Shown: positions 8,398 to 20,200 of the stretch, piece by piece | Numbering within the stretch: position 1 is the first letter of the stretch | Layout of the letters: every line of letters starts with the position of its first letter | From: Pacificoceanicola onchidii | Lineage (GTDB): Bacteria > Pseudomonadota > Alphaproteobacteria > Rhodobacterales > Rhodobacteraceae | Direction of reading: 5' to 3' | DNA length: 64,000 nucleotides | Assembly: GCF_004804335.1 (NCBI RefSeq) | Contig: NZ_SRXY01000001.1 | Span: 496,001 to 560,000, forward strand | Made by a program: the position numbers and the translations under genes | The notes under the pieces: generated by a model | The model's input: only the letters and a program-made list of their open reading frames with translations | The model's database searches: none | What the model was told of the DNA's origin: nothing

Positions 8398-9365
8398 GGA
8401 CGGATCGCGGCTTTGTTCTGGTCAATGCCTTGGTCATCGTGGCCGCGCTGAGCGCTGTTGCAGTCTTCCTGTTGACCCGCTCCGAAGCCGGTCAGGCCCG
8501 GCTTGAGGCCGGGTTGGCCGCCGATCAGCTGGCGCTTAACCTCGATGCGTTTGAGGCGCTGTCGATCACCTCGCTGGCCCGCGACACCAATGGCATCGAC
8601 CATGCGGGCGAAGACTGGGCACAACCGCTACCCCCGGTCGCGCTGGCGCAGGGACAGGTGACCGGACAGCTCGAAGACCTGCAGGGGCGCTACAACGTGA
8701 ACTGGCTTGCCATTCCCGGTCTGGTTCTGGCCGACGAAGCTTTTGACCGGCTGCTCACCCGGCTGGGTGTTGGCGCGGAGGCTGGCTCGGCCATTCGCGA
8801 CTTTCTCCAGCCCGGCGGGCCGCGTGACCGCGCAGGCTGGCGGCAGCTTGATCCACCATTGGAGCCGCGCGGCGGGGCCATTCTGGACCTTGGACAGCTG
8901 AGACAGATTCCCGGCCTGTCAGAGCGCAGTCTGGAGCGGCTTCTGCCTTACATCGCCGCCGTGCCGGGCGTCTCGCAGCTCAACGTGAACACCGCCCCGC
9001 AAGAGGTGCTCAGCGCGTTTTTCCCGCAAGTGCCCCCTGCGCAAATGGCCCGGCTGATGGTCAAGCGCAGGCAGGAGCCTTTCCCCTCCCGGATCGAATT
9101 TCTGCGTCAGATCGGACTGGCCGAAGAAGACGACGACAAGGCCGAAACGGACGGTTTGACCGAGGAGGAACGCGAGGCGCAGGAGCTGGAGGAGAAACAA
9201 CGGCAGCAAGAGCTGGAACGCACAATTTCGGTGCATTCCGACTGGTTCCGCCTTGATGCCAGCGCCGAAGTGCGCGGGCGCATGGCGCGGCGGGTGACCG
9301 TACTGAGCCGCGAAGGCGTCCCCGCGAAGGTAAAAGTCACATGGGCCATGACGTTTCGGCCATGA
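8394..9365 (+). CDS. gspK: Minor pseudopilin GspK
   Basis: This 323-residue protein is the largest pseudopilin. The leader is RTDRG|FVLVNALVIVAALSAV; it lacks Glu at +5, as is normal for GspK, which caps the tip. The helix-rich region includes DLQGRYNVNWLAIPG and LNVNTAPQEVLSA, the standard GspK motifs. A highly charged insert (about residues 250-285, EEDDDKAET... EEEREAQELEEKQRQQ) is unusual. The start is the ATG overlapping the gspJ stop; the longer open frame upstream is out of register with gspJ and rejected. The stop overlaps the ATG of a possible 40-residue frame. Confidence 0.94.
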   Translation: MRTDRGFVLVNALVIVAALSAVAVFLLTRSEAGQARLEAGLAADQLALNLDAFEALSITSLARDTNGIDHAGEDWAQPLPPVALAQGQVTGQLEDLQGRYNVNWLAIPGLVLADEAFDRLLTRLGVGAEAGSAIRDFLQPGGPRDRAGWRQLDPPLEPRGGAILDLGQLRQIPGLSERSLERLLPYIAAVPGVSQLNVNTAPQEVLSAFFPQVPPAQMARLMVKRRQEPFPSRIEFLRQIGLAEEDDDKAETDGLTEEEREAQELEEKQRQQELERTISVHSDWFRLDASAEVRGRMARRVTVLSREGVPAKVKVTWAMTFRP

Positions 9366-9484
9366 AATCGTTTGAACCATTGAACTTGGCCCGCCCGGCG
9401 GTGCATGCTGCGGCGGCAAGGATGAGCCGTTTTGCGCGCATGTCAGGCCGATTCCAGGCCCTGTCTTTTCGGATCGCGCTTTGA
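9362..9484 (+). CDS. Possible 40-residue small ORF between gspK and gspL
   Basis: A frame of 40 codons starts on the ATGA that overlaps the gspK stop, the same coupling used by other genes in this operon. It ends just before the gspL ribosome site. The peptide is basic (several Arg, no acidic residues after the start region) with the core ARPAVHAAAARMSRFARMS, and it has no membrane segment. It may be a real small protein, a translational bridge that brings ribosomes to gspL, or chance. I do not recognise it. Confidence 0.3.
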   Translation: MKSFEPLNLARPAVHAAAARMSRFARMSGRFQALSFRIAL

Positions 9485-9492
9485 GAGGACCC

Positions 9493-10692
9493 GTGGCCAA
9501 GACACGCCAGAACACAGCGCAGTCAGACGACGGCTCCGGCTTTGTCCGCCTCGGGGGCAAACGTGCCAGCGCGCGTCAGGTGGTACTGGTGCCGGGCAGT
9601 GCCGTGCCGCTTGTGGCGCTGGACCTGCCGGATCGGCTGCGTGGACAGGCGCGCGAACAGGTGGCGCAGCGGCAATTGTCGGATCGGCTCGGCCTGCGCG
9701 CGGAGCAGATCGCCATGCGCCCCTTTTCGGTCCAATCCAAAGCCAAAAAATCCGGGGAAGCGTGGTCTCGCGTGATCGCGGCTGACAAGGCCTGGCTTGA
9801 AACGCTGCGCGATGAGCCGGGGCGCGCGGTGCTGCCGGACTACCTGTCCCTTCCCACCGCACCGGGTCTTTGGACGGTTCAGGAGGTCGAGGCGGACGGC
9901 CATCCGCAGGTGATGATCCGGTTTGGTCCATCCGATGGACTGACCGCCCAGCCCGCATTGGCGCTGAGCGCGCTCCGACAGGCGTTGGTTACGCAGGATT
10001 TGCCAAAGGCGATCTATGCGCCGGGCAATCTACCGGACGGCTTGGAGGCTTTGGCAGAAACAGCCAATGTCCCGGTGTTCACCGATGCAAAGGCGCTGAC
10101 CAAGGCAAAGGGGAGCAAACCCGTGGTCCTTGGCCATGGCGAGCTGGCTTGCGATCTGCGCAAGAACCCGATGGCCGCCCGCGCCCGTCTCGCCCGCCGG
10201 GTGCTGCCGTGGCGCTGGACCGCCGTTGCGGCCCTGCTGGCAGGCGGCCTCTGGGCCGGGTTGCAGTGGTTTGAGCTGGACCGGACAGAGCGGCAAACGC
10301 AGGCCGTCTCGCAAGCGACGACGTCCATGGTGCAACAGGTTTTCACCGGCAACGCACCGGTTCTGGATGCGCGCCTTCAGGTCAGCCGCGCGCTGGCCGA
10401 TCTGCAAGCGGGGCAGGACGTTGATGGCGAGGCCATGGACGCGCTGGATCTGGTGCACAACGTTTCACTGGTGCTGACCGGCGCGCGGATTGTGCCGGAG
10501 CTTCTTGATTATCGCAGCGGCGAAGACCTTCGGCTGATTGCGCGTCTGCCGGACTTTGCAGCGGGTGATCGTCTGGCTGACGCCCTGCGGGCGGGCGGTT
10601 TGCGCGTTGATCTGCGCGATTCCCGCACGGAAGACGGGGAAACCGGCGTGCGCACAGAGTTCGCGATTGCGCCTGCGGAGGCCGTGGAATGA
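9493..10692 (+). CDS. gspL: T2SS inner-membrane assembly protein GspL
   Basis: This 399-residue bitopic protein recruits GspE to the membrane. The N-terminal ~235 residues fit the cytoplasmic actin-like GspL domain (VVLVPGSAVPLVALDLP near the start). A membrane segment follows at about 235-255 (WRWTAVAALLAGGLWAGLQW), then a periplasmic ferredoxin-like domain to the end. I choose GTG 9493 (protein MAKTRQ after start conversion) because GAGAGGA sits 4 bases upstream. A TTG at 9481 would add four residues but has no such site. It overlaps gspM by 4 bases. Confidence 0.9.
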   Translation: MAKTRQNTAQSDDGSGFVRLGGKRASARQVVLVPGSAVPLVALDLPDRLRGQAREQVAQRQLSDRLGLRAEQIAMRPFSVQSKAKKSGEAWSRVIAADKAWLETLRDEPGRAVLPDYLSLPTAPGLWTVQEVEADGHPQVMIRFGPSDGLTAQPALALSALRQALVTQDLPKAIYAPGNLPDGLEALAETANVPVFTDAKALTKAKGSKPVVLGHGELACDLRKNPMAARARLARRVLPWRWTAVAALLAGGLWAGLQWFELDRTERQTQAVSQATTSMVQQVFTGNAPVLDARLQVSRALADLQAGQDVDGEAMDALDLVHNVSLVLTGARIVPELLDYRSGEDLRLIARLPDFAAGDRLADALRAGGLRVDLRDSRTEDGETGVRTEFAIAPAEAVE

Positions 10693-11183
10693 GCGGCTCC
10701 TTGCTCGACATGCTCTTGCGCCTCAGCCCGCGCGAACGCGGGCTTCTGGGGCTGATGACCGGGGTCGCCCTGCCGCTTGGCATCGGTTTTGCTGTGCTTT
10801 TGCCACTCTACGAGGCCCGGCAGGCGGCAGAGGCTGACCGCGAAGAGGCGGTTGCCCTGCAAGCCTGGGTCGCGGCCCGCGCGGGGGAAGCACAGGGTTT
10901 GGCGCAGTCCGTCATCCCCGATCAGGCCTATGAGCCGATTGGTCTTTCCGGGATCGAGGAAGGTCTGATCGCCGCCAACCTGCGCGGTGCCCTGACCAGC
11001 ATTGGCACAGAAAGCGGCGGGGTGATTGCCCTGCGCTTCGACAGTGTCGATTTTGTGCGGCTCGCCACATGGCTGTCTTCGGCGCATCCCTCTTGGGGCT
11101 ACACGATCCAGACCCTGCGGCTGGAGGACATCGGCGCGCCCTCGAAGGTGTCCGCCCGGATCGAACTGAGTCCAGCCCGGTAA
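10689..11183 (+). CDS. gspM: T2SS inner-membrane assembly protein GspM
   Basis: This 164-residue protein has a short cytoplasmic N-terminus with LSPRERGLLGLMT, a motif common in GspM. One membrane segment (about 20-42) follows, then a periplasmic domain with FDSVDFVRLATWLSSAHPSWGY. GspM stabilises GspL. It is the last gene of the gspGHIJKLM run and starts on the ATGA of the gspL stop. A strong hairpin terminator follows 20 bases later. GspN is not found, as in many compact systems. Confidence 0.92.
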   Translation: MSGSLLDMLLRLSPRERGLLGLMTGVALPLGIGFAVLLPLYEARQAAEADREEAVALQAWVAARAGEAQGLAQSVIPDQAYEPIGLSGIEEGLIAANLRGALTSIGTESGGVIALRFDSVDFVRLATWLSSAHPSWGYTIQTLRLEDIGAPSKVSARIELSPAR

Positions 11184-11202
11184 TTGATTTCCCAAAAGGA
11201 AA

Positions 11203-11235
11203 CCGCCGCGCCCTCGTGAGGCGCGGCGGTTTTTT
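11203..11235 (+). terminator. Rho-independent terminator after gspM
   Basis: A perfect 10-bp stem (CCGCCGCGCC paired with GGCGCGGCGG) encloses a 7-base loop and is followed by six T residues. It ends the T2SS operon. It also lies 12 bases past the stop of the convergent giant gene, and the opposite strand has a short T-containing stretch, so it may work both ways. Confidence 0.93.
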
Positions 11236-11246
11236 GTGTTTCTCGA

Positions 11247-14200
11247 TCAGAAGTCGAGCGAGACGCCGTGTTCGAGCGTCACTTCTTCCGGGCTCGGCAT
11301 GGCGAGGCGGGTGACCACGGCCCCCTGCCCGCGCGCAAACTTGCGCTCGCGGGTGAAGTCCAGCGTCAGACGGTTGAGATCGTCGAGACGCTCGTAGTCC
11401 AGCTCGAACCCGTAGCTCAGATGCTTGCTCGGCTTGGTCATCATCACGGATATGTTGATGCCCGCGCTACAATCCGCGCCATCGCCATAAGACGAGAACT
11501 CACAGGCGACACGCGGGGTGAAGCTCATTTCGGTCATCATCTCGCCAAAGGCGGCCGCGCCCTCCTTGGAGCCGATCCCGGCGAACTCGACCTCCGCAAA
11601 GAGGCGCCCGCCGCTGAAGTCCGGCAACTCGATCCGGCCCGTGTCCGTCTGGCCAAGCTGCTTGGCCGTGACGCTGGCGTCCGAGACCCAGGCATGAGCC
11701 AGATCGAGACCAACGCGCGGGGTCAGGGTGAACGTCTCGTACTCCCGTGTTCCGCTCAGCGCCACACCGCCGAAGACCGCCGCATAGCGATAGTCGCCGG
11801 TGGCCGTGATGTCAGCCGGATTGGCATCGAAGGTCAGGTCATAGCGATGCATGCCGATGGCCGCCGAAGCGTAGTAGTCCATGAACAATCCATCGCCCAG
11901 ATCACGCGCGCCGTAGACGCCGCCATTGAGACCAAAGCCGTTGATCACACCATCTGCCGGGCCATCCACGAGGTTTCGGCTGTAGTAGCCCCCCCAGAAG
12001 AAGCCGTGCAGCGCGCTCTCGGACAGGAACTTTTCGCTCTGGCGCGAGAACTGCAGCATCGCCTGCGTGCCTTTGTCTGCCGACCAGTTGAGCGAGAAGC
12101 TTCCGTCAAGGATCTCACGCCGCATGGTGTAGCAGTTGTAGACATCCCAGCCGAACTTGCCGTCGCTGCTGCCGGTGCCGTCCTGAATGGTCAGACGCCC
12201 ATCCACATCCGGTGCCGAGATCGTCCCGCATTCCAACCCGCTCTGCCCTTCCTTCAGGCGGCTGAGCGCGCCTTTGGCAATGCGGCTGAAGTGACGCTGC
12301 TGGGTGCGGACGGTCTGCTCAAGGTCATCCTTGAGGATTTCCGTCAGCGGATCGCGGATTTGGTCTACAAGATCGTCCGTGACCGTCACCGTGCTGAGCG
12401 CCAGCGCATAAGCATCGTAGCGGGAATCCGCGGAGGATACCGTGACCGTCGGCTGACAGCTGTGCGTGCCCTCGACATCCTCATCGTCAATCGCCCGGAT
12501 CGTCAGCGCCTGCGGGCTGGTGTAGTTGGCCGACGTAAAGGTCAGCGTTGCGGGCATGACCTTACACTGGCTGTCACCGGCAAAGCTGAGCGTGACATTG
12601 GACGAAGGCTGACCCAGCAGGACGAAGGACATGGTCGCATCATCATCGCCGTTTTCCGAGGTGGTCAGATCCACATCGGTGACCGCGATCACCGCGTTGT
12701 CATCGTCGAGGATGCTGGCCGTCGCGGTCAGATCGGAGGCGGTAGTGCTGAGCATCGTCACCGTATCGCCGGAGGTCACTCCCGCAAGGGTCAGCGACAC
12801 GCTCTCGGATCCTTCGATCAGGCCGTCCTCCAGAACCGGAACGGTCACAACAACCGATGTGTCGCCAACCGGGATCGTGGCCGTGCCGCTCGGCGCGGTG
12901 TAGTCCGTCCCGCCGGTTGCCGTGCCACCCATGGTGTAGGTGACCACCGTGGGCAGGGCCGACAGACGATCCTGCGCGATGACAAAGGTCACGTCCGTGG
13001 GCGTGCCGCCATTCGCTTCCGCCCCGTTCTGGCCAAGGCTGGCCGTGACCGGGTTTTCCGCGCATTGCGTCATGGGCACGTTGTTTGCCAGAACATCCGG
13101 ATCGCCCGGTTCGATGACAAAGGTGTCGTAGAAGACGCTCGCCGAGGCATCCGCGAGGAAGCCGGTGCTGCCATCCTCGGTCGAGCCGAGAACACCAGGG
13201 TTCGACGGCAGGATCGTGGTCACGTCCAGCGTGCCGGAGGAGAGGCGCGCCGTGCTCGGCAGACCCTCGCTGGCCGGGTAGCTGTAAGTCACCGTGTAGG
13301 TGCCGGGGCGTGTTGCGAACCACTGGAACTCACCGGTGGAGCCGTCGCGGACAATGTTGATGTCATTGGCAAGGCCGATGCTGCTGTTCGACCCGGACGG
13401 TCCGCTGACGGTGATGCCGCCACCGGCCAGGATCCGGCCATCGTCTTCACAGTAGAAATAGCCCTGCGGATCGTAGTCCGACGCATCCGGGATACCGTCG
13501 CCATCGCGGTCGCCTGTCTCGTTTGCATCCGGAACGCCATCGCCATCGCTGTCAGGCAAGGGTGCCGGATCGGGCGTGCCGGTCAGATCCGCCGTGGCCA
13601 TGACCGGATCGGAGACAACACTGTCGTTGCCCTGCCCGTCCTGCGCCGCGGCGGCCAGCACCGTGATGGTGATGTCACCGTCATGATCCGGGGTCAGCGT
13701 GAAGGTGTAGGTATCCCCGCTGCCGTTCAGAACAGACGCAGTGCCGTTGTCGATGTCCAGCGACGCCAGTGCAAAACCCGTCACCGGTTCGCTGAAGCTC
13801 ACCGTCACTTCGAACGGATCGGACTGTGCTTCGGTCGGGACGGTCAAGGTGACCGTCGGCTGAATCACGTCTTTGGTCGCTGTTCCGCTTGCCCGGATGC
13901 CGGCGTTACCCGCCGTATCCGTCAGCGCAACGGTCACTGTCAGCGTGCCGTCTCCGAGGCCCGACACATCCAGCCCGCTCACCTGCTCGGTTGCGCTGCT
14001 GATCGTGCCGCTTCCCGTCATGGCCGTGCCGCCGCTATCGGAAGAGATCGCATAGACAAAGCTGGCCCCGACCTCGGCACCGGAGAAACTGAAACTCACC
14101 GCCGAGACGTTCGAGAGGTTCACCGGATCCTGATCAAAGCTCACGCCATAACCGGAAGGCGCGGTGGCGTCTTTACTCAGGCTGGCCGTGGCCTGCGGTG

Positions 14201-17200
14201 CCGGGTTGCCCGCCGCATCGTCGAGGTCCGCCGTCAGGGACAGGGCCCCATCCGCGAGGGCGCTCAGGTCCATTGCGGTGGACCAGATACCACCGGAAAC
14301 CGTTGCACTGCCCGTCGCCGTTGCGCTGCCATCGCTGACCGCCAGTGTCACGCTCTGGCCGTCTTCGACGTCCGTTGCCGTGCCGCTGATCGTGGCCGAG
14401 GACGCTTCGGAGGCGTTCACCACATCATCGTCCAGCAGGGGGCTGTCGAAGGCGACACCTGGAACCGCCACATCCTTCGTGGCGTCATCCGTGGCCGCAG
14501 CGCCGGTGTTGCCCGCAAGGTCTGTCAACGTCACGCTGAGTGTCAGCGTCCCGTCGTTGAGGCCCGTGAGGTCAATCGCACTCACCTGTTGATCGGCAGA
14601 GGCAATGGTGCCGCTGCTGCTCACCGGCGTGCCGCCAGCATCGGAGGTGATGGTGTAGTTGAACATCGCGCCAACTTCGGCTCCGGCAAAGGTGAAGCTC
14701 GCCGCGCCCGCTGTCGCGAGGTTGATCGGGTCCTGATCGAAGAGCACGGTGTATCCCGAAGGTGCCGTTGCATCCTTGGTTACGGTTGCCGCCGCCTGCG
14801 CCGCCGGATTGCCAGCAACATCACTTGCGTCGGCGGTCAGGTTGATCGTCCCGTCTGCCAGCCCGCTGAGATCGAGGACAACAGTCCATGCGCCGCCGGA
14901 CACCGTTGTTGTGCCGCTGACCGTGGCCGTGCCGTCGCTGGCGGCAACTGTCACGGTCTGCCCATCGGGCAGGCCGCTGGACGTGCCCATGACGCTTTGC
15001 GCGCCCGCCTCTGCCGCGTTGACCACGTCATCGCCGGAAATCGGCCGGTCAAAAGCGAGCGTCGGGGCGACAACGTCCTTTTCAACCGTATCGGTTGACG
15101 CAGTCGATGCGTTGCCCGCCGTATCCGTCACAACAACGCTGAGCGTCAACGTGCCGTCCGCCAGACCGCTCAGGTCAAGCCCGCTCACAGCATGTGTCGC
15201 ACTGCTGATTGTGCCCGTCCCTGTGACAGCCGTGCCGCCGCCAGAGGACGTGATGGTATAGGCAAAGCTTGCCCCGGTTTCGCCATCGGTAAAGCCGAAG
15301 CCAGACGCCGTTTCATTGGCGGCGTTCACCGCCGTCTGCGCGAAGGCCACGGTAAAGCCGGTTGGCGCAGCCGTGTCCTTGGTAAGGGTATCCGTTGCCG
15401 GAACCGCCGGGTTGCCCGCCGGATCCGTCGTGGAGGCCGACAGTGTCAGAGGACCATCGGCAAGTCCCGAAAGGTCGAACGTGGCGCTCCAGGCGTTGCT
15501 GCCGACGGTGGCCGTGCCCGAGACGGTAGCCGTGCCATCGCTGACTTGAACCGTGATCACATGGCCATCGGGCAGATCCGTGGAGGTGCCATCAATGGTC
15601 ACCGCGCTCTCTTCGGCCGCGTTGACCACATCATCCCCTGCGAAGGGACCGTCAAACGCCAGTGTCGGAGCAACCACGTCTTTCTCGATGGTGTCGGTGA
15701 CCGCCGGGGCGGCGTTGCCCGCGATATCGGTGACAACAACGCTGAGCGTCAGCGTGCCATCCGGCAACGACGACAGGTCCGCAAAGGCCTGATGTGTTGC
15801 ACTGCCAAGGGTGCCTGTGCCCGTGACCGGCGTACCGCCCGCGCTGGACGACACGGTAAAGGCAAAGGTCGCGCCGGTTTCTGCTCCTGTAAAGCTGAAG
15901 TCCACCGCTGTCTGGTTGGCCGCGTTCACCGAAGCCGGGTTGAACGCCACACCGAAGCCCGTGGGCACGCCGGTGTCTTTCGTCAGGCTGGCCGTGGCTT
16001 CGATGGCCGGGTTGCCGGACGGATCGGTGGCATTGGCCGCAATGCTGAGAGAACCGTCGGCGAGGCCTGACAGGTCAAGCGTCACACTCCAGACCCCACC
16101 TGTCACATTGGCGGTGCCGGGCACGGTTGCGCTCAGGGAATCGGTGACAACAATTGCGACCGCATTGCCATCCGGCAGATCGCTGGACGTGCCGGAAATC
16201 GTAACCGAGCCGGCCTCGGACGCGTTCACCAGATCATCACCTGCAAGCGGGTTGTCGATGGCAAGCGATGGGGCAACCGTATCCTTGGTGATGGTGTCCG
16301 TGATCGCTGTACCCGCGTTGCCCGCAGGGTCCGACAGGGTCGCCGTCAAGGTTAGCGTACCATCCGCCAGACCGCTGAGATCAAGACCCGAGATCTGATC
16401 TGTGGCGGTCGCCAGAGTGCCGCTGCCGGTCACTGCCGTGCCGCCGCCGCTGGAGGTGATCTGGTAAACAAAGGAGGCGCCAACCTCGCCGCTGGCAAAG
16501 TCAAACGCAACAGAGGTTTCATTGGCCCCGTTCACAGACGAAGGCGTGAAGCTCACGCTCGCACCGCTCGGCGCAACCGTGTCTTTCCCCAAGATGGCGG
16601 TGGCCTGAGTGGCCGGGTTGCCCGCAACGTCACTGACATCTGCGGTCAGGTTCAAGGTTCCGTCTGCAAGGGGTGTCAGATCAACAACCGTGCTCCAGAC
16701 CCCGCTGTTCACCGTCGGGTTGACCAAAACAAAGGTCGCACCATCACCCGCGATGATGTTGACGGGTTGCCCATCTTCCGCATCTGTCGAGGTGCCACTA
16801 ATCGTAACGGTGGGAGCTTCGGTGCCGTTGATGACATCATCGCCCATGAGCGGGTTGTCGAAGGTCAGGGTCGGAGCCACCGTATCCTTGATGATGGTGT
16901 CAGTCACTCCAGCAGCCACGTTGCCCGCCGCATCCGTCAGGATCACGGTTATCGTCAGCGTGCCCTGCCCCGGGAAACTGTGATCGGAGTTTCGTCTTTC
17001 GTGAACCGGATTGGCCGTGATCGTGCCAGTCCCCGAAGGCGCAATCACCGAGCCATCAAACACTTCGTAACGGAACCTCGCACCCACTTCGGCGTTATTG
17101 ATGTCAAAACCGATGTTGTACTGATTGGCGATGTTCACGAAGGACTGGACATAGCTGACACTGTGCCCGCTCGGTGCGATGGTGTCTTTGGTCAGTCCGG

Positions 17201-20200
17201 CGCTGGCCTGGGCGGCCGGGTTGCCCGCAACATCGCTGAGATCTGCGGTCAGGCTGAGCGCCCCTTCATTCAGGGCGGACAGGTCAAGCGTGACGCTCCA
17301 CACTCCGCTGTTAACCGTGGCGCTGGACGGAATCGTGGTGGTGCCATCGGAAATGGCCAGTGTCACGGTCTGACCGTCCTCCGCATCGGTGGAGGTGCCG
17401 CTGATGGTCACGGCCGCCACTTCGGTGCCGTTCACCTGATCATCACCCATCAACAGGCTGTCGAAGCTGACCGTGGGCGCTGTTGCGTCCTTGGTGGTTG
17501 TGTCCGTGACGTTGCCGCCTGCGTTCCCTGCCGTATCGGTCAGGGAGAGAGTGACCGTCAGCGTGCCATCGCCAAGACCGGACAGGTCGATACCGCTCAG
17601 CGTCTGGGGCGCGCTGGTAACGGTGCCGCTGCCTGTAACAGGCGTGCCGCCCGCGTCCGAGGTGATGGTATAGGCGAAACTCGTGCCAAACTCACCGCCA
17701 GTCAGGGTCAGGGACGCGGCGCTCTCGTTCGAGAGATTGACCGGGTCCTGATCAAAGGCCATGGAATAGCCGCTGGGCGCTGCCACGTCCTTGGTCAGGT
17801 TGGCCGTCGCCTGCGTTGCCGGATTGCCCGCAACGTCGCTGAGATCAGCCGTCAGGCTGAGCGATCCATCGCTGAGACCGGACAAATTGACAACCGTGCT
17901 CCAGATGCCACCCGAAACGAGGGCCGAGCCGGGCACCGTGCTGCTGCCATCCCCAATGGACAGGGTGACGCTCTGGCCGTCCTCCGCATCGGTGGAGGTG
18001 CCGCTGATCGTGACCGTGGCGGCTTCTGCTGCGTTGACCACATCATCGCCCGCAAGCGAGCTGTCGAAAGCGACGGTCGGCGCAACAGCATCCTTTTCGA
18101 TGGTATCCGTCACCGCCGGGGCTGCGTTGCCATTGGTGTCGGTCAATGTGACGCTGAGGGTCAAAGTGCCTTCGCCAAGGCCGCTGAGATCCAACGGGTT
18201 CACGGTTTGAGAAGCCGAGGTGATCGTGGTCGGCCCACCGGTGACAGAACCCGCGCCCGTGTCGGTGATCTGGTAAGTGAAGCTCGCGCCCACTTCGCCG
18301 CCGGTCAGCGTGAAGGAAATCGCGCTTTCGTTGGCAAGGTTCACCAAGGTCTGATCGAAGGCCACGGACTGTCCCGTCGGGGGCGTGGCATCCAGGGTCA
18401 CAGCCGCCGGAGTCGCCGAAGCGGGGGTGCCATTCACATCGGATACCATGGCGGTGATCGACACAGCGCCATCCGCAAGACCGCTCATGTCGAGGTTCAC
18501 GGAATAGGCGTTGCTCGCCACGCCGAAGGTCTGGGTAGACGTGCCGGACGCGCTGTCTGTCGCGGTGACGGTCACTGTCTGACCATTGGCAACGGCCACG
18601 GTCATACCGGACACGGTCACCGAAGGCGCTTCTGCGCCATTGACGATATCATTGGTCGCAATCGGCGTTGTGATCGTGATCCCCGGCTGACTGAGCGTTG
18701 CGCTCGCCGTGCCCGCACTGCCAAGAGACGTACTCAGGGCCCCTGTTGTGTTTACATAAGATCCCGCGCCGGTCAGCGTGACATCAACGGTGATTGTACA
18801 GCTGCCCGAGGCGGCAACGGTACCGCCGGAATAGGAAACTGTTCCGGACCCGGCGACGGCTGTCAGCGTGCCGCCGGTGCAAGTGGTTGCCGCATTGGAC
18901 GGCGTCGCCACAACCATGCCCGCAGGCAGCGTGTCCGTAACACTCAGGGCTGTGGCGGGAACCAGCGCTGTCGCGTTGTTGATGGTCAGTGTCATGGTCG
19001 AGCTGCCACCCGCCGCGATGCTCACTGCGTCAAAGCTCTTGGAGAAGGACGGAATCGGTGCACTGGACACCAGAAGCGTCGGAGCCGTGCCAGCCGCGCC
19101 ACCCAGGCTCGACGTCAGGCTTCCGATGGGCTGTGTCTTGAGGCCGGCGGTCGAAGTCACAACGTCAAAGCTGATGGTACAGGTCGCGCTGGACGGAAGT
19201 GTGCCGCCCGCATAGGAGAAGCCGGAGGTGCCAGCCGTCGCCGTTACCGTTCCGCCCGTACAGGTCGTGGAGGCATTGGACGGCGTTGCCACGAGCAGCG
19301 AGCTTTCCAGGGTTCCGGAGAACCCGGCACCGGTAGCCGAAGTGCCTGCGCCGCTGTTGTCGAGCGTGAAGGTCAGGGTGCTGATCGCGCCCTGCACCAC
19401 CGGCGCGGGTGCAAAGGCGGCGCTGAAGCCCGGGTTCGGGACAACGGTAAAGCTATCGGAGACCGGATCAGCCAGCACATCACCGTTCGAGGAGAGCGCC
19501 GAGCTGGTCGTCGTGACGGAACCGGACGCCGCCGCGGCGGGAATCTGCAGAACAACATCAACGGTACAGCTGCTTGAAGGCGGAACCGACAAGCCGTTCG
19601 CGGACAGCACGCCTGTGCCTGTTCCACTTATGCTGCCGGTTGGGCAAGTCGTTGACGATCCGGCGCCAAGAGTGAGGCCCGACAAGATGGAATCGTAGTC
19701 ATCATTGAACTGCAAATCGCTCAACGTGACCGACGCATCGGTGTTGGTGATCGTGTAGGTGCCTGTCAGGGTCTCACCCGCCCCGACAAAGGCGGAATCA
19801 TAGCTGAGGGCGAACATCGGCAGCTCGAAGCTGCGCACTTCGAAGGCCGATTCCACGGAAATCCCGGAGATCATCAACCCGGATGCGCTCCCCGAAGGCG
19901 GGGCCGTTGTCGAGGACAGGAAGCTTGCGACCGGCGCGTTGGACGGGATGTTCAAATCCGCCGAAATCGTACAGGTGCCCAGCGCCGCGATCGATCCACC
20001 GCTGAAGTCGAAACTCAGGCCACCCGTGAAGGTGCCGCCGCAGGTGGACGTCGGCGATCCTGAAAGCGTGGTGCCGGAGGGGAAGCCCGAAAGGGAATCT
20101 ACGAAACTGACCGATGTGACAGGATCATCCAGAGTGTTTTCGATCGTGTAAGTCACGCTCAGCGTGTTGCCTGCAGAAACCGGATCGGGGGTGTAAACCC

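Noticed and set aside
11268-15098. 1,276-codon plus-strand open frame opposite the adhesin
   Set aside because: It is antisense to a gene with clear domains and signal peptide; repetitive low-complexity composition follows from the repeats on the other strand.
16767-19577. 936-codon plus-strand open frame opposite the adhesin
   Set aside because: Same reason: Arg/Gly/Ala-rich shadow of the repeat DNA, no motif.
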